Source: Phlegmacium glaucopus
Lineage: Eukaryota; Basidiomycota; Agaricomycetes; Agaricales; Cortinariaceae
DNA length: 64,000 nucleotides
NCBI GenBank assembly: GCA_015039465.1
Contig: MU130378.1
Location: 996,570 to 1,060,569, forward strand
Direction of reading: 5' to 3'
The notes beneath the pieces were generated by a model. That model did no database searches, was not told the DNA's origin, and saw only the letters and a program-made list of their open reading frames with translations. The position numbers and the translations under genes are program-made. Shown one piece after another: positions 47,722 to 60,906 of the stretch. Position 1 is the first letter of the stretch. Each line of letters begins with the position of its first letter.

Positions 47722-49270
47722 TCACAGCAGAGAAAAGAGCAGTGAGACAACCAACAGAACACCCGGGCTGCCTAGTCTCGTGGAAATGGCACTACTTGTC
47801 GACGTCACCGTCGCGGCCGCCGTCCCGGTCACTGATGCAGAGGGTGAACTGGCAGTCGAAGCAGTGCCGTTGAGAGCTATTGCGACGTTCTGGAAGGCTG
47901 TAAAATTGCGAGGTGACGATTCATCCGAGTTGATGGCACTATAGATAGCGGATTAAAAAAATTAATTTCAAAAAAAAAAGAAAACGAGATTATTCACAAG
48001 ACCATGCCTTGACCACAGTGGCTTGCGGGGGTCTTTTGTCGGCACTAATTTGAACGAAAAGTCAATGAAAAGAGGACGTAAGCGCAAAGACAAGCCTCAC
48101 ATAAGCCCAGACGGGAGAGGTATCAGTCACAGTGAAGTTCCAGGTCGGGAATGTGGTCGCGTCGTCAGCTACGGGCATGCTGTACATGTGGAAAATCAGA
48201 AAAACCAAATAATAATAAAATATATTGGTCCTTACAATCCGGAATCAAACCCAGTGATACCACTTGCGTTGAGCTTACGGCAAGGGTCCGCGAACGAGGA
48301 CTGGGTTACGGTATGATTCTTTTGATGGCTGATGATGAAAGCGAGGGTCACTGGGTAGTCTTAAAATAAATAGGTTTAGTCCACTTACAATTCGAAGACA
48401 ACAGTATCACGGGGCTGAGCAGATATGAAAGGAGGGTCAAACACCAATTTTGAACCACCAACGATAACCTTGTGGACCTGGCCATCAACAGAAACTGGTG
48501 TCGGTGCAGGAGAACCAGGATACGAGGTATAAATGGTAGTCCAGGATGACGTTCCAAGAGTGATAGCTTGTGTGACTGGGGTACCGGTAGGCGCTGGTGG
48601 GATCGTATATCCTCCGTAGGCAGCCGTTGCCGCGGCAGTGGCAACAGTACTAGAAGCAGCAGCAGAAAGACTTGCACCAATGGCAAGAGCGGCATTTTTG
48701 AAGTTAGTGAATGAATTGGGACTACCGTCAGCTCCACAATTGACAGCAAAGACCATGCCATGACCGCAATGGCTAGCGGGCGTTCCAGCAGCTTGACCAC
48801 AGTACACCCACACGGGTTGAGTCTAAAATCATGGTCAGTATGATTCATGTATAAGGAACAAGCTAGAATTTGTACATCTTGGACCGTGATAGTAAAAGTG
48901 GGGAAGTTGTCAGTCTGATTAGCAGGTACAGGTTGGCTGCCCTCAGTTGTTAGTAATTTTGAGCCACAGTTCGTGTGTAGAAAACTGACAATCCCGACGA
49001 AAAACCTCCGTCTTTTTTTCCGCACGGATCAGCGAAGGAAGATTGAGTCACGGTGTGATTCTTTGGGTAGAAATGGAATACGACTTGATCACCAGGATTT
49101 GCGAACTAAGAGAAGTGAACTGAGAAAGGTGATTTATTAACAGTGCGATCCCTTACAATGGCTTCTGGATCATAGAGCAGCTTTCCAGCAGCGCCGACTG
49201 TAACATCATGAACAACCGCAGAGACGAAGGGCAGAAGGACCAGGCCCAAGGAAAGAGAGGAAGCAAACAT
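47722..49270 (-). CDS. Secreted GPI-anchored protein with two tandem cupredoxin domains
   Basis: Eight or so exons. The N-terminal signal peptide is MFASSLSLGLVLLPFVSA. Domain 1 starts VVHDVTVGAAGKLLYDPEAI, then FANPGDQVVFHFYPKNHTVT and QSSFADPC, ending WVYCGQAAGTPASHCGHGMV. After an Ala/Thr/Pro linker, domain 2 repeats the plan: VHKVIVGGSKLVFDPPFISA, KNHTVTQSSFADPC, then WAYCRQKTPASHCGQGMVF. Each domain shows a possible type-1 copper set (His in NHT, Cys in YC, His in SHC, Met in GM). The end STRLGSPGVLLVVSLLFSLL is a GPI-attachment tail. This is the fungal 'extracellular serine-rich' cupredoxin type, at the cell surface. An intron breaks the same Gly-Phe position (TT|C) in both domains. The 315 bp from 47407 to 47721 appears non-coding. 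Confidence 0.85.
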
Positions 49271-49464
49271 CGCTAGCGATAGAGAAGAAAGAAAGAGAGA
49301 TGAAGGATGACATTTCGTGAACAATGGGCATTTGTAGTCCAATCGTGTATTGTCTTTGTATTATTTGCACTGCCACGGTATCCATCAAATCGTTGTTCTT
49401 ATTATGAATCGGATCAGGCCAAGCCTCCATCCCCTCATCACTACACTATATTGTCGCTGAACCA

Positions 49465-51109
<1,645 letters not shown>

Positions 51110-51550
51110 AGAATTATTTAACTGGAATAGAAAAAGACTATCCATGAGGTTTTTTAGTTGCAATATGCTGAGAAACGGATAATTGATTGGTTCCAATGCT
51201 TCAAGTTTAACTAGGTTTATCTGTATTCAAGTTGAATTATTTATCTATTCCCCAAAATTGAATATTGCGGGGAGGATGGGAAACGAATTCCAGTTGCGAA
51301 CGTGGCTCACGCACGTCCGGACTTCGTTTTCCAGGCACACATTATAGGGGTCAAACCCTGGTCCATCTCGACATTCCACAGCTAAAAATAATCTATATCT
51401 TTTGTATTGACTATGGGTACAACAACAAATAGTTTCTTTACCAACGTAGCAGAGAAAAGACACTTCAGTCAGACTGATATCAATACGGATACCTACTGCT
51501 AGTAATACGGTACGGCACGGTAATCATTAAAGCGGCAGATTGTACCGCCT
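51110..51550. other. Convergent intergenic region after the MAP kinase gene
   Basis: About 440 bp between two converging genes, T-rich on both sides. It should hold both polyadenylation zones. No RNA gene, repeat or supported frame was seen. Confidence 0.3.
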
Positions 51551-53757
51551 TCAAATCTTCCCAGCTGACCAAAATCCTGTCGCAACGCCTTCGACACCAA
51601 AATCGCCAAAACGTGTGTTTCCGTCTAACTCTGTTCCATACATCGTTCGCATTATCGGTGGATGGTCTTCGAGTCCGGAGGCTGTTTCGGAGGTTGGCAA
51701 TGTCCGTACTGCCGTTAGCCCTAGTCCAGCAGCGATTTCGTTGCTGGACACTTCTCTTTGTCTTCCTGAAGCTCCTTGCTGCGTTAAGGCGGCCGGGTTA
51801 ACGAATCCTCCACGTTCTTCTTGGTGAGCGTATGATCGCGCCAGTCTGGTAGGTGATGGGAACCCGAATTCTTTGAATATATCCGTCCGCTCTTCTGCAT
51901 GGCGACCCAGAGTACCTAGGTGCGCACCAGCTGGCGAAGGTGACTGGGGTGGTTCGGGATAGGGAAAACTTGGCATGTACATGGCATTGAGAGGTGTTGA
52001 TGAAATTGATGAAATTGGAAGGAATGAAAAGTTGAAACCTTGCGGTCGATTTTCGGTTGCATTGGCTGTAGTCGTAGTTAACTTTGTTTCGTGAATGGCC
52101 AAACTCGAACTTGACGGAGAGTGAGGCTCAAAAAAATCAGGAAGGTGATCAGTCGGCGGTGGTGGATCTAAGTAATCTGATGGTTCATCGGAATCTGTGA
52201 AAATTGTGAATGCCGGCACGCCACGATTAGAATTGGAAGCTTCAGTTTGCTGTGTGTCTTGTAGTCGTGCAGGAGCATCGCTAGAACTTGCTGAACCGTC
52301 ATCGTCATTGTCCTCAGTATCCCGTGCCGTCCTCAGTCTTTTCTTGTCTGGGCCAACCACACTGCTCGCCAGTTCAGCATCAGAATACTCAGCCTCTTGA
52401 CCTTGTTCCACAACGTCTGAAGTGTTATTAGCTCGACGGCGTTTGCCCAATGTTTTTGGCATAACTGGCCCGGATGTGGATGCGTCTTGCGTCTGAAGAG
52501 GCGTAACTACTTGAGTAGGTAAAGAGGCAGTAGGCGGCCTGAGCGATGATGGCATTCCAAACGCTCTGCCGCTTTGGAGTCATTATCGTCGACGGAAGGT
52601 CAAGAATGTCGACTTACATTGGTCGTTGCTTAGGGACCCTTTGTGGTTTAGGAGTTGAAGGTTGCGATGGAATACTGTTGACGGACAGATTTTCCCGTAT
52701 TTGTTTCATTTCGTCCTTCAAGGAGATGACGGAGGTAGAGAGAGCATTTAAACTTTCAAATTGAGCCTGGGCTTTCGTACTTCTGAGTTGGAGTTCGGCG
52801 ATGTCTGCCTTCATGGCTCGCATTTGTTCTAGCTCCAACTTCAAAGCCTTCACTTGGTCTTGCAAAGGCCGGACCTATGCGCATGTTATACTCAGACTTT
52901 GAAGACGTTAGGACCCTGAGAAATGTGTGACTCACCGCATTTTCAACAATAAAATTGATATCGACAACCTTATTGTCTAATGTGGAAGGTAGATGTTCAG
53001 CATTTTGCTGATCCCTGTGTTCTTGGTCTGTGGGTCCCACTGCTCACAACAAAATGCATGAGATGCATGCCCATGAATGTACCATGTAAACCAACCGTCT
53101 GTCGGAATGCTCAGCACTTCCAATTCTGATAAGTTCGTTTAGTCAAGAGATCACAAATTACCAAGGTAAAACACTCGCCTTCTTGAATGGTCGGCTCTTT
53201 CGGTTTGTGACTTTTACTTGATTTTGCTTCTTTTCCTCGGGAGCTACCTGATGACCTAGTCACTGCTCGTGGCCCTTGACCGCCAACTGCTAAGGGTCTT
53301 CCGACACCAAGTCGTGTCTGTGTTTCCTTAGCCTTCCGTGTGCGAGGTGGCGCTGGAGAAGGATCCTGTTGAGCTTCCTCAGTGCTTGTATTTTCCCTAT
53401 CTTTCTCCAGGTTTTCCTCTTCTTCGTCGATATCATGAACTATCATTGATGTTACTCGGCTGGGACCCTGACGGCTGGACTGCCTTGTTGAAACTGATCT
53501 TCTAGTAGGTTGAGGAGTAGGCGGGGATCTGAGAGAATTTATGTATGAGGAAGCAACGAGATGAAGTCATTGCATACTGTGTTTCAAGCAGTAAGTCGAT
53601 CAAAGCCTCCGATTTGAGGTTTGCCTTGACACCGTAGTCCTGGGAATACGGTTATGATTGATGAAGGGGATAAGTGGTATGAAGCTACCTTGCATATCTT
53701 TTGAAGGTCAACCCGTTTCATTGACTGTAGAGACTTTCTTGTTGGGAGACGGGCCAT
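51551..53757 (-). CDS. Nuclear protein with N-terminal SAP-like motif and coiled coil
   Basis: Six or so exons. The start MARLPTRKSLQSMKRVDLQK joins an exon reading DYGVKANLKSEALIDLLLET. Together they form a SAP-like helix-turn-helix (MKRVDLQKICK, then GVKANLKSEALIDLLL), a DNA-binding module of chromatin proteins. Then come Ser/Arg-rich segments (GPRAVTRSSGSSRGKEAKSS), a coiled coil (VRPLQDQVKALKLELEQMRA; ISLKDEMKQIREN), and a long disordered tail with basic clusters (KTLGKRRRANN, GPDKKRLRTARD). The tail ends in a conserved-looking stretch GNTRFGDFGVEGVATGFWSA. I recognise no named orthologue. It is probably a chromatin- or DNA-associated scaffold. Exons between 52860 and 53190 are small and tentative. 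Confidence 0.7.
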
Positions 53758-53891
53758 GGTAGTCTTATTGTTCAGATTGGCCTTGACGCACCTGCACGGT
53801 TGGGATCAATAACAACCACAATCAACGCGCAATCACGTGCTCAATAAGTAATACTAATTGACCGGTCCGGTGTTCGTTCTATCGACTCCTC

Positions 53892-56154
53892 ATGTCGTCC
53901 TGGACTCTTGAGCAGGTTGCTCGGCACAAATCTCCAAAGTATGTCACTTTATTTTGCACAATCCTGCCTACACTGAGATATTCTAGTTCTTGTTGGGTCA
54001 TTATACAGAACAAGGTTTATGATGTGACCGAATTTCTGCCTGTACATTTACCACTTACCTTTCACTCCCTTGTCTTTACTCACTCCTGTATAAGGAACAT
54101 CCAGGCGGTGCAGAAATTATTCTCAAATATGCTGGACGTGATGCCACATCCGTTTATGAACCCATTCACCCTCCGGACGCACTTGAGAAGAACTTGCCGT
54201 TGTCTAAACATCTGGGTCCATTAACAGATGGGGCGATTCAGGCCGTGGCTAAACACCAGCAGGCTGTTCATAAAACCCGAGATGCTCTAAGGGTCGAACA
54301 TGCTCGGAAGAGGATGCCTCCACTAAATCGAATCTTGAATCTGAAAGATATGGAGGTTTGTAAGATACCTTCCCTCCTAAAGGATTCTTCACTTGATATC
54401 CTTTGCACTTAGGATGTAGCTAAACAAGTATTGTCATCCAAAGCCTTGGCGTATTACTATTCGGCTGCAGATGATGAAATAAGTTGGTCTGCCTTCAGAC
54501 TTTCAGATCGACACACTTAATTTATTCTCGGCTATCTATGTAGCAAACCGAGAGAATGCGAGAGCATTTGCTCGATTTTTCTTCCGTGCACGTGTCATGC
54601 GTCCTGTGTCGCACTGTGATCCTTCCACCACTATTCTGGGCTTCGAGTCGTCGATTCCTGTTTTCGTCAGTGGTGCTGCACTAGCTAAACTAGGGCACCC
54701 GGAAGGTGAGTTTTGATATTGACTTTCAGAAAGCCATTTATCCAGAAAATGATATAGGTGAGTTAAACATAACCCGAGCTTCGGCGAAGGAACGTATCAT
54801 ACAGATGGTATCTTCCAATGCCTCATTTTCTCCCCATGACATTATGGAAGCAGCGGATAGTACGCAAACACTTTTCTTCCAATTGTACAAACATCGAAGT
54901 GACGAAATCGCGGAACGGCGTGTGCGTGAGGTTGAGAGACTGGGATATAAGGCCATTTTCTTGACCGTTGATGCCTTGGTGGCAGGCAACCGCGAGCGAG
55001 ACATTCGATGTCCATGGATACTGGAGGATGAAGAGAACGGAGGGCCTAGGGAATTTCATGCTGAAGGTACTGCGCCTTCCAAGGAGGTGGATATTTTGGG
55101 TACAGCCGGCGCATTAGTTGCTAACGACGATAGAGATATGACATGGGAGAAGGCTGGTACACCGTGCTTTGGGAGGGATTATATTTTTTCTCATTTATAT
55201 ATATCAGACTATCCCGTGGCTCCGGAAGATAAGCAAGCTTCCTATTGTCATCAAAGGTTAGTCTTTGCATTGTGATCTTAAAATAGTCTAATAATTATGA
55301 TGATGTGCAGGCATACAATGCGTAGAGGTTTGAGCAACGATACTTGCTTATTGAATTTGCTGAAGATTCACAACAGGATGCGGTCCTCGCTGCCGAAGCC
55401 GGTGTCGATGGCATATTGCTATCCAATCACGGAGGTGTGTCCGCAATTCTTAAATGTTTACAGGTAGACGTAACATCATTTTTCGTAGGCCGGCAATTGG
55501 AGTAGTAAGAAAATTTCCCTCTCCGAAGCCAATCGTACCAACAAACTTTGCATAGTTCTCTACCACCTATCGAAGTTTTACGCAGCATTCGCCTCGAGAG
55601 ACCCGATATTTTTACCAAATTAGAAGGTTTGTGACTTTGATTATTGTTATTATCTGCCGCTAAACATTAAGCAGTATATATTGACGGTATGTGTCGAGCT
55701 CTCCTGCATACAGACCGTTCTCCTCTAACTATATGCATCATCCAGGTGGCGTCCAACGGGGAACAGGTACATCATCAAACCTACTTTTGAATACCCGATA
55801 GAACTTAAAGCATATGCTTAGATGTTGTAAAGGCAGTATGCCTAGGAGCCAAAGCAGTGGGGTTGGGTCGTCCATTCCTTTATGCGCAAAGTGTGAGCAA
55901 ATGAATTGTAAGTATTGCAAGACTTGACTGATAACAATTCTTCTAGGCTTATGGTGCTGCGGGAGTCTCAAAGATTGTTGAAATTTTGCGACGCGAAATT
56001 ATAGTGGCCATGAGACTCATCGGTGCTTCAACTCTCGGGGACTTGAAACCCGAGATGGCAAGTCTAATCTTTTGAATCCAAATGGACCATTGCTTAGATC
56101 CCTGCATAGGTCACACGTGTAGACTGGAACTCTTCTTACCATTCCAAACTATAA
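53892..56154 (+). CDS. Flavocytochrome b2-like FMN dehydrogenase (L-lactate dehydrogenase type)
   Basis: About twelve exons. An N-terminal cytochrome b5 domain starts [20 protein letters not shown], includes [11 protein letters not shown] and the haem-binding [19 protein letters not shown]. The FMN domain follows: [85 protein letters not shown], and [20 protein letters not shown]. Conserved FMN/substrate residues (Lys in VIKG, His in SNHGG, Arg in GVQRG) are present. The enzyme oxidises an L-2-hydroxy acid and passes electrons via haem to cytochrome c. There is no mitochondrial presequence ahead of the b5 domain, unlike yeast Cyb2. Two introns have GC donors (55153-55207 and 56058-56109). The last exon ends at 56154. 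Confidence 0.88.
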
Positions 56155-56240
56155 TCGGAAACCATGGTGGCTATATCTACTACAAAGTTTACATTTTTTG
56201 CCTGGAATCTATACCTTGCTTTCGTTTTATTCAATGCGGA

Positions 56241-57231
56241 TCATGGTGTGCTAGATTCAAGTTCGTGAATAAGAGAAGTAAGATATTGAGCATCAGCGTC
56301 CCCTAAAACGCCCTTCGTTGGCGACCAAGCTTTGCTTTCACAGTACGCCCACTTCCATCTCTGTAGAAATGGAGGTCAATAAGGATCACAACCTCGAGTA
56401 CCAACCTTTGCTTACCAGGTATCGCACTAGTTCTTTGTCAGTGGGCAAGACCGTTTTCCACTCCTCAGAGTTAATATCATGCTTGTGAGTGCAGAATATG
56501 CGGTAAGAATCAAGCGCGTATCGGCCGGTTCCTGGAAGATGAGAAATAGGAGTGGCAGGATACGCTATAGTTGTACGCAAAGGCGTAGATGGAGAGCATA
56601 TTTTGGTAGATTTTGAAGATCGGAGGTCATAAATGGAGGGGGGTTCTTGTAAATATGCCCTTGATAAGAGAATTAATCGTCTAGAGCGAACACACTGAGT
56701 TCCCAAGTGGCGGATGAGGGCTATAACTTCTTCTTCCTTTGCTAGGGTACATAAAATCATATAAATGTAAGTGATGGTGCATTGTGTAACGCACCTTGAG
56801 ATAGCTCGAGGGGAGTCGGCCACTTTGAAATCAAAGTCCAGAAAGCAGGAATGCCTAGTTTTCCAGATGTTTTGTTAAGTAATGTGACAGCTACAAGAAC
56901 CTTCCATGGGTCATCAGAGATGCATTCTGGAATGAGGTAAGATTATAAATAAAAAGGCCCAAAAGAGAAATAGCACACCTTGAATCAAGCAAGGTTTACA
57001 AAGAGCCAATTGTCGATACAATGCAGAAACAGGGGTAGTTTGGGTAACTTTAAAAGGATCATCTGATTCTGATGCATGGCCTGTTCTGGTAGGCTTGATT
57101 TCAACTGATGCTTGACAGCCTTTGGGTCTTGGACTAAAATAAGGCGACTCTATGGATAGGTCCCCCGGAAAATGACGATCCTTCGGGTTCCGAACCCTGC
57201 CTTTTTTTACAGGAGTGGCAGGAGCGATCAT
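56241..57231 (-). CDS. MBD4-like HhH-GPD DNA glycosylase
   Basis: Five exons. A short basic N-terminus (MIAPATPVKKGRVRNPKDRH) is followed by LCKPCLIQECISDDPWKVLV and AVTLLNKTSGKLGIPAFWTL, then ISKWPTPLELSQAKEEEVIA. Next is LIRHLGTQCVRSRRLILLSR and the helix-hairpin-helix end HLPGTGRYALDSYRIFCTHK, whose Asp is the catalytic residue of this family. The C-terminal RWKWAYCESK resembles the MBD4 tail. MBD4 removes thymine or uracil from G:T and G:U mismatches, notably those from deaminated 5-methylcytosine. This protein has no methyl-CpG-binding domain, as in other fungal relatives. The start lies 116 bp from the divergent LIM-protein gene; the stop is 87 bp from that of cytochrome b2. Confidence 0.88.
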
Positions 57232-57346
57232 AGGACAAAGAACGCGTTCACGTGACTTTGACTTGTCAATTTAACTTGAAGTGCTAAGTATAGTAATTAG
57301 TTGAAGTTGAACTCTACCTGTAACCTGTCATATACATACCGCCTTT

Positions 57347-59976
57347 ATGGGATTCTGTCGCAGATGTGGTGAAATTGTGGTTGGTGTTCGCTGCAAATGT
57401 GGAGGAACAGCCGTAGGCATGTTCATTATTGAGTTATATATCCTCTTTCAGGTTCGTCTGACGACTTTTGCCATCCATAGCACCTGTTATTGCGTGGAAA
57501 CATTCGGATGCACAATCAGGGAACCAAGACAAATGGTCAAAGACCTACGTGTCTTCGACGAAATCAAAGCCCATTGTCAAGACTACCTCTCAGGATCTAG
57601 ATCCCACCACAAACCCTACAACCCCAATAGATGTTCCGCCCTCGGTGACAACCAGACGCTTTCCAAGACCAAATTCTACTTCTTCGATGTTTTCTCCAGC
57701 TCTCAAGAACGGCGTCTCAAGCCATATCACGCTTGCAACTACCCAGTCACCTCGCCCTCCTTCCCCACTTAAATTCTCAACAACCATTTCTGACCCAGAG
57801 TCCGATATTCTCCCCTCGCTTCTTCCCCATGAACCTACCCTTTCAAAAGTGTACGGTTCCGTGCTACAGCCTACGGAAACATTAATCCTCCATTCATGTG
57901 CCGTCTGTTCTGCCGTCTTTCCACCAGATGCAACCATTTATCCTAATCCTGGTGCTTCTGATTCGAATTCATTTCTTTGTCGACCTTGCTTTACTACTAA
58001 TGGTGGCTCGAAGGGTACCTGCCCATCCTGTTCTAGGCCAGTCCTCACTCTTAAGTCGGAAGGGGGCTTTGTTCACTCTACAGGCAAATACTGGCATAAA
58101 CAGTGTTTCAATTGTACTGGATGTTTCAAAAACATCGGGGAATCACCCCTGGTTGATCTTCTGGGGCGCCCTTCTTGTGCAGACTGTTTCGAAAACTGCC
58201 TTAACCGCGATCCGGCCACGCCCAAAAAAGCCCGCAATTCTAGTAACAATAATAGTCCAATTGCTAACAACCCGGGAGGGCTCAATACAAGCTACAGTAG
58301 GAAAACTAGAGAAAATAGCCCAGCTCTTGAAGAACTGGAACAAAGGCTAGGCATCGTCAAATCTCGCGAAGGAAGCCCTGCTGTGGGCGATGCAAGTCTG
58401 AAATCACTAAAGGGTGGCCTTGCTGACTCCCCTCAGATTTATCCCTCCTCGTCGATACGCGATAGCTCTCAACCCAGATCTCCGAGTCCGGATCGTAAAT
58501 CTGGACCTGTTGGCGAAGTATCTCCCTTAGCCTTGCGAACAGCCGCCGCTCAAGCCGTTGATCAAACAACTCGTGACAAACGCAGAATTTCAAGGTTATC
58601 GAATATCCCAAGACTAGTAACCCCACCTCGGACAGGAACCCAGTCAGCTGGCGACCTTGACTTAAAGGTTTCCAGTCACACCAAGGGAAATAGCGAATCT
58701 TTGTCAAAAGTTTTTGTTGAGGCGAAATCAATTCCATCTCAAGGTCAGGCAAGAGGCGGCGAAACGAAAGCATCTCCAAACGTACGACCATCAATAGTCT
58801 CGTCCTCAATGATATCGCAGTTGGCCAAATCTAATAACACTCAAGGAGATTTTACTTCCAAAAGGGCATCGTTGTCAAAACTTAAACTCTCCACGTCTAC
58901 CTCGTGCGCTAAATGCAAACTGACCATTCTAAATCCTCGCGAAGGCGGTCAATTTATTGGCATTCCTGGTATGGACGAAAATGCCACCCCGCAGGCCTAT
59001 CACCCTGAATGTTTCAAGTGTGCGATCTGCGATAAGCCCCTGAACGAGCCTAAGAAGGGCCAGGTTACATTTGTGAAATGTGATGCGGGTCCATGCCACG
59101 CTCAGGTAAGGGGCCAGAATTAGATAACAGGAAAGGACTTCACTGATTTTGCAATAGTGCGCTCCTGCGAAGAGTGTTGTTGTATACAAAATGAGCCCCA
59201 AGCCTGTTGTGAATGTAGCAGATGTTCCCCAACCCATACCTCCTGCGATAACTCCTGTGAAACCAAGTAGCTCCATGCTCCCACCTTCCAGCAGATTAGA
59301 AAGACCCTTCGTTAAATCTCCAGAGTCACCTTCGAAGCCTCGTTTTGGTGGTCAGGCAATATGTCCAGGATGCCACAAATCAGTGTCATTAATGGAGTGG
59401 GGGGTTATTCCGGGCCCCCAAGGTACAAGGTGGCATGCGTCCTGTCTTGTTTGCGGCGGGAAAAAGGAAATCACAGCGGGACGCCAACTGGGAAGGCGGC
59501 GGGAAACGAAAGGCAAAGGAGAGCCTGGTTGCGGCAAGAAACTCGATAGCGCTGCCAGAAGTGACAGCAGCGGGGGTGTCTGGTGTCGAGAATGCTTGGT
59601 AAGAAACTTGACGGGCTGATCTGCTGCTTCAATACTGATCAATTATAATCTTTTCTAGTTGCTACTTGGCGTTGGAGGCTCGCCGCAAAGCTCTCCAACG
59701 CGGAGCCCACTCGTTCCCTCGTTCACGGGTACAAGTAAAGTCGTTCCTCAGTACACTGGGACTACAACCATTGCCCGACAATTTACAGGGATGGGAGGAG
59801 GAGACCCGATCTTGAGGCAGTTGACGGGAGGGGGTTTGAGTCCCACACGAAGCATTAGTCCAACCAAGCAGTTAGGGACTGGTGGTCGTCCTCGACCTAA
59901 AAGTGTGATTGGGATGAGAAGTATAGATGAGGGGCGAGGAATGTATCTTGTGAAGCAATTGACAGGTTCAACTTAG
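57347..59976 (+). CDS. LIM-domain protein (paxillin-like, cytoskeletal)
   Basis: Four exons, about 790 residues. Exon 1 (57347-57416) gives a small zinc-knuckle-like N-terminus, MGFCRRCGEIVVGVRCKCGG. It joins APVIAWKHSD through an intron with a GC donor (57417-57480). A Ser/Pro-rich stretch leads to a cysteine cluster (CAVCSAVFPPD) and then the first LIM domain (about residues 200-260): CPSCSRPVLTLKSEGGF, HSTGKYWHKQCFNCTGC, then SCADCF. A 240-residue linker separates a second LIM (CAKCKLTIL, YHPECFKCAICDKPL, about residues 500-560) and a third, less regular one (CPGCHKSVSLMEWG, RWHASCLVCGGKK, WCREC). The end is Gly/Ser/Thr-rich (TARQFTGMGG-type repeats of a QFTG/QLTG motif). LIM domains bind proteins, usually at actin structures; yeast Pxl1 works at the bud neck. 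Confidence 0.8.
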
Positions 59977-60043
59977 AAAAATCATTTTGTAATTTAGTTT
60001 GTGACGTCACACCGCCTTCAGTGGTTGTCCCTGGACAACTCCA

Positions 60044-60906
60044 ATGCCATCGCCTATCCCAGATTACTATAAACTCTTGAACATAACCAAGTCTGCAACC
60101 CAGGATCAGATTCGTCAAGCTTACCGAAAAGAGTCCCTAAAGTCAGTCCACACTGTAGACTGTAGTCTTACCTGCAAGTCCATTATGTCTTCACGTTGAT
60201 TATAGGACACATCCTGATCGGCTGGTGAACGCACCGCCTGCTGAAGTCAGACAGGCAACGGAGCGCTTTCAAGTAAACTCTCCAATCATTCAGGGAGAAC
60301 TTATATAACACTTGTTTTGTTCTCTAGGCAGTCGCAGACGCTTATTATGTTTTGTCTGATCCCAAGCGTCGGCAAGAATATGACATTCTGTGCAAGACAC
60401 GCCCAGATAGAACAGATGACCCAAGTTCTTCCTCTGGATTCTTTTCCCAGTTCTCAAGCATGTTTGGAGGTGCAGCACCGAATAGAACGGGAACAGCGCA
60501 GCCAAACCCTGATGGAGTATTCGCTGACGTCTTTGATGAGGTATGACTGCAACTCAACTCTTTGCTATTAGTGCTGTCTAAAATATACTTTTATTCCTAG
60601 TTACTGCGCCCAGAGGTTGAGCGACACGTACCTTGGTGGACATGGATTGGGGCTGTCTGCGGGGCAGGCCTAGGATTCATTGTTGGTAATGTGCCAGGGC
60701 TTGCGCTGGGCGCATTCGCCGGCAACAGATTAGGAGCAGTGAGAGATGCCAAAGGCAAATCTGTCGCTGCTGTTTTCAGTGAACTTGGTGGACAACAGAA
60801 GGCTGAGGTGAGTTAAATGCATTCTGACAAATTTGTTACTTATTTTCATCAATATCGACAGGTTTTACGCGCCTTGGCAATGAAAGTTCTGGGTTCTGCC
60901 TTGTAG
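60044..60906 (+). CDS. J-domain protein with glycine-rich C-terminal segment
   Basis: Five exons, about 200 residues. The J domain is N-terminal: MPSPIPDYYKLLNITKSATQ, IRQAYRKESLK, then THPDRL across the first intron (the HPD motif that stimulates Hsp70), and VADAYYVLSDPKRRQEYDIL. A short Ser/Gly/Phe linker (SSGFFSQFSSMFGGAAP) leads to the C-terminal segment WWTWIGAVCGAGLGFIVGNV plus PGLALGAFAGNRLGAVRDAK, a glycine-rich hydrophobic hairpin that could sit in or against a membrane. It ends LRALAMKVLGSAL. It is a class C (type III) J-protein that would recruit Hsp70 to a specific site. No specific partner can be named. The intron between 60550 and 60600 separates VFADVFDE from LLRPEVERH. Confidence 0.82.

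Noticed and set aside
54706..55275. Continuous 189-codon frame through the cytochrome b2 gene as a single exon
   Set aside because: It runs through introns at both ends; the conserved protein needs splicing at 54705-54756 and 55153-55207.
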